Below, in pieces: positions 60,326 to 64,000 of a stretch of DNA of 64,000 bases. Each line of letters begins with the position of its first letter. The stretch's first letter is position 1. The stretch is from the NCBI RefSeq assembly GCF_963583255.1, contig NC_084806.1, forward strand, positions 19,076,317 to 19,140,316, written 5' to 3'. Source of the DNA: Pyrus communis (lineage: Eukaryota; Streptophyta; Magnoliopsida; Rosales; Rosaceae). Both the position numbers and the translations under genes were made by a program. A model generated the notes under the pieces. It had not been told where the DNA came from and did not search any database. It saw nothing but the letters and a program-made list of their open reading frames with translations.

Positions 60326-62490
60326 AAATTCTATAGAGACCGATTTTATTATGTGAATTCAGCTGCTTTAATTGGTTTATGAGAGGTTACTTCTAGCATG
60401 ATCTAAAATGATTCATTTACTTCAAATATTTGACTTTCATTTTGTCAATTTACGCATATAAATACATTTAAAACATGTAAGTCGAGCGTAGCACACCGTG
60501 ATTCAAAAAATGCCTTATGCACGCGTGTGAACGCATGCATGAAGGCTGGTATATATGTATGTGGAATAGCTGTAAAAAGAACTGGTATGATGGGACACTT
60601 TGTTTCTTCCACTTAAGTTTTGCTAATTTGATTTGGTACAAGTTTTGTTCCTTGCATTTCATTTTAGGAAGATTATTCGCGTTAGACGAGGGCATACAAT
60701 TAAATAGGTTCATCTGATGGATCATTTTGGATACCTCAATCCTATCGAAATTTGTATAAGGGGAATGCTAGCTACGCGTTTTCTAATGTGTGGACAACAT
60801 TTTGCGGACCGTACAAGCAGATTAAATATGGGCCGTTGGATTTAATCTCAACAGTTGTAAACAAATTAATCAAGGAGAGCTTATAGTGAAATCGGTTCAT
60901 AAATGACCAGTCATTAAAACCTAATGGATGACTTGAAATTAATTTTTTTTTCCAGCTAAAATTGTCCCTCTCCCCTACAAATAGTTACATTTCATAAACT
61001 TGTTGTCTTCTTCACCCAAAACTCTTTTGTTGAACGTTTGGAAAAAAGTTTCAGTTGACTTCCTCCCTGTTCGAAACTCAGTCAAAGTTGTCTAGTGTTT
61101 GTCGTCTCCGGCATGACATTCGAAACTCAGTCGACTTCCACATCACACATTCCAAACTCAGGTGAACTTCGTTTGAACTTTGTCCAGTCAGCTCTATAGA
61201 AAGGACATGGTGCTTGCTTTCTTCCAATTGCATTCTGAGTCCTTGCTTCCACAATATTCAACATCATACTTCATTCCCTAAAGTCAATTTGAAATTTGAT
61301 GAGTTTGGAATTTGGAACCCTAGAAATAAATTTTGTTATTTCTGTCAAATTTGATTAAATAATTTAGTGTTTAAGGTTAATTATGCACGTTCATTGATGA
61401 AATTAGTTGAAATTGACAAATTTTTGTAGAATTTTTGGGAAATTTGGGTACGATGTGGGGTTATGAAGTGTTGTTGACAGGTTATGTATAAGGGCTATGC
61501 CGTTCACATTGTTTTGTTGAAGTTATATTGTTGAGTTGTGATTGATTTGAATACCAAAATACTTTGCCTCGAGATTGATGAATGTAAAGATCGAAGCTAC
61601 TCGGAGAAATGAATGGTTTCTTCTTGCAAAATGTATCGATCCCTGCAATAAGCGTAATCATTACGATCTTTTATGGCATGACATTGAAGACCTCACGCTT
61701 GAATTCGAAGTGCCTTCTTCGCACCGTAACAGGTCAGACCACCACACAAAGTTTGAAGACTAAACGGTATGTATTTTAGCTTACTTCGAAAGGCACGGTT
61801 TTTAGATAACTATCCATCCTCAAGGAGAATAGATTGTCTTTCCGATACATAGTAAGAGGCAATTGTGGGACCCTGATTTTCCAGGATAGGAGTAAGGTTG
61901 ATCCGAATACAATTACCTCAAAAGTCTGGTCATGGACTTGACAGCTTCAAGCGGAGCTGGACTAGATGGAGTAGCGATGCTACCATCACCTTGTTCTGGG
62001 GCAATAGGTGAAGTTCGAGCGACTCCATTAGATGACCATGGTTGTTCTGCAAGATACGCAATTTGATCAATATATGGACTCGATCTGATCTTTATAAATC
62101 TTGGAGTTCCTACAATCTAGGAATTGGTGTGCGTCGCAAGTAATCATAACTTCTAAGATAATGCAATATCTATTTCTAGATATCCTCTAGGATTCTCCCA
62201 ACTTAGAACGAGGATTGTATCTTAAAAAGGTTTCTCTCCCAACAATATAAATACACTATATAGGATTTGTTTCTGGTAATGCAATCTTAATACTCTAATT
62301 CCCTTGACCACTGCTTGAGTCTAAAACTGCTTACTAACTTGACCATCGAAAAGCCTTTGGCCGACACATCCCCTCGGTCTTAGGCTTGTTCATGGTTGTT
62401 CTCTGTTTTACAGGTTACTCGAGTTTGTGCCTCCACCATCCCCGGCGGTGCGCAGATTTGGTTCCAACAGATACCACAATTTTTTTAACT
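60326..62490. other. Intergenic DNA, no supported gene
   Basis: The open frame 61575-61763 (+) has no recognisable domain or splice partners. No clear repeat ends were found. Confidence 0.4.
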
Positions 62491-62608
62491 ACATTGGTGT
62501 ACCATATGATGTGACAAGTAATTATACATATCATGACAATTAATTAGTTTATCTCATTAGATGTTCATCATATGTATCATTTTCTACATCCTATGGTACA
62601 CCAATGTG
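62491..62608. mobile_element. Small fold-back MITE-like element (118 bp)
   Basis: The left arm acattggtgtaccatatgat and the right arm, read backwards, acattggtgtaccataggat form an inverted repeat with further pairing (catatgatga). No clear target duplication was found. Confidence 0.6.
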
Positions 62609-63077
62609 ATTTCTAAAAGTTGATCTCATAACATTAATCTATAATTCAACAAAAAAAAAAAAAATAAATAAATAAATAAAACCCCTAGACGCTAGATAGG
62701 AAAAAGAAAAAAAAAAATTTACCGTCGTTGACCCAACCTTTGACCTTGGGGTTGACAACAATCCTTTTCAATCTCTTCTCTTTCGTTTTTATGTTTCTAA
62801 TTAATAGTGGTCACTCTCTCACTTTGTCGAGGAGAGCTTTCAGTTGTGGTCACTCTCTCCTTTCGAGAAGGAGACCCTTTTGCAGTAGTTATGATTTACT
62901 TCTCAAAATTGAAACTTAAAGCAATAATTGTTGTTCAAATTTGAGGTGGTTTTGGAGTGTGTACTTGGTACGAACTATGAGGAGGAAGCTCAACTAATGT
63001 TGAGGTGACTCATAATAGAATTTTTTTGTCGGTGATTGCAAGATGACCAAAGTGTGGTGTAATCTTTCTCTTGTGGT
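62609..63077. other. Short intergenic stretch
   Basis: An A-rich run at 62650-62680 and no gene. A direct repeat 'gtggtcactctctc' is at 62808 and 62847. Confidence 0.4.
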
Positions 63078-64000
63078 CACTACAAGAAAACATGGATTGG
63101 GTGACGGAGTTTTCTGTGGCGCGTAAAAATTCATCACATTTAGGTAATATAAGTGACGCGTTTTTTTTTTAAATCGTCACATTAAGATTTTCACGGAACA
63201 CCAAATACCAAAATATTTTGTGTCACTTATACTTCTAGTTTCGTCACAAAAAAAGTGGGCGGAAAAATTTACCGTGAAATGAAATGTAATATGTGACGAA
63301 ATTTAACATTCATCACATAACAAGGGAGAATGCCACCTAGTCATTCCTCACTTATAATATTAAATTTAAAAAAAAAAAATTGAGAAAACCCCAAATTAAT
63401 AAAACCTATCTCATTTTATTCACCCCTCCCGTCAAACCATCCATTCATCTACTCCCTCACCCCAACTCAAGACGACCACCACCTCGGCCACTCTTCCACC
63501 CTTTGATTCTCGTTCTCTAACTCTCTCATCTCTTTGACATAACAATACCAAATTGGGGAAAGAGAAGTTCGATTTTTATTGCAGTTTTTGCAGTTGACAA
63601 CAAGGTATTTTGTTTCTCTATATTTCCTTAATTGTTTTTGGATTTTGTTTCTCTTATTAGTTCTTTGGTTGCCAAGCTTAGACACCCAGTTATAAATTTC
63701 CTTTATATTTCAAATATTAATGAGCTGCAATATATTATATTCCCTGCAAATTCTGCCTCTTTTGTGAAGGTCGCACATTTTTTGCCATATGTTCCGACCC
63801 AAATTGGAAATGGGGAGCAGCCCGACTCCTTATAAGTTAATGCAAGGTTTCTTAACTTTCCGATGTGGTACAGTTTTTCATAACCTCACGCGCCCGTCAC
63901 TTGTTGCAGGACTTAAGCCAAACAGATGGACAACACACATCCTAATGCATCTCATGAACATTTACAATTTGCGTAAAATTTCAGATAAAAGCTCAAAACT
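63078..64000. mobile_element. CACTA (En/Spm) transposon terminus, runs off the window
   Basis: Starts with CACTACAAGAAAA, the conserved plant CACTA tip. The next 250 bp carry several copies of tgtgacg/cgtcaca in both orientations (for example about 63152, 63174, 63232, 63293), like the subterminal transposase sites of this class. The other end and any transposase gene lie outside the window; no transposase domain is visible up to 64000. Confidence 0.75.

Noticed and set aside
61575..61763. Small plus-strand gene
   Set aside because: 62 codons without domain, splice partners or leader features; no support beyond being open.

Overview
The window looks like nuclear DNA from a eudicot plant, probably a woody rosid and perhaps Rosaceae; the family is a guess from the feel of the repeats. 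The evidence is GT-AG introns, AT-rich non-coding DNA, two intact plant housekeeping-type genes, and a deep pile of plant retrotransposons and small DNA transposons. There are no bacterial features, CRISPR arrays or functional RNA genes.

Genes: The left edge (351-541, +) is the last exon of a gene that begins outside the window. Converging on it is a complete five-exon TBC Rab-GAP gene (1368-5747, -, 844 aa). Far to the right is a complete ten-exon subtilase of the SBT2 type (51093-58135, +, 820 aa) with all four active-site residues and probably a 5'-UTR intron. These two models keep phase at every splice junction, and I see no break in either.

Transposon layout: 6868-7065 is a MULE-type MITE with an 11-bp target duplication. 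A Ty1/copia element on the minus strand lies in two pieces (7450-7865 and 14958-about 16950). The 7.1 kb between them ends in a Helitron-like 3' hairpin plus CTAG and contains a truncated Tekay/Del-like Ty3/gypsy element (8203-14289) with one 2.16-kb LTR. Two solo LTRs of an Athila-like family lie at 17665-19577 and 24439-25883. A double nest follows: a non-autonomous gypsy-like element (26208-41905, duplication ATATC) sits in a minisatellite and is itself interrupted by a complete but coding-dead Athila element (28077-39205, duplication ATGTG). Further right are a Cassandra fragment with 5S-rRNA-derived sequence (about 42829-42955), a probable copia tail plus LTR (about 44890-45540), a PIF/Harbinger-like element (46918-47732), a MULE-like MITE (48640-48978), a 5'-truncated copia only 130 bp past the subtilase stop (58266-60039), and the end of a CACTA transposon that runs off the right edge (63078-64000).

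How it fits together: two gene islands at the sides enclose about 43 kb of nested repeats. Insertion order can be read from target duplications and split elements. I found no convincing undescribed biochemical system. The most unusual items are the copia split by a Helitron-like insertion, the double nest with a tandem-repeat-filled non-autonomous host, and the cluster of perfect dyads in the gypsy LTR. Junctions were read by eye; no database or folding program was used.
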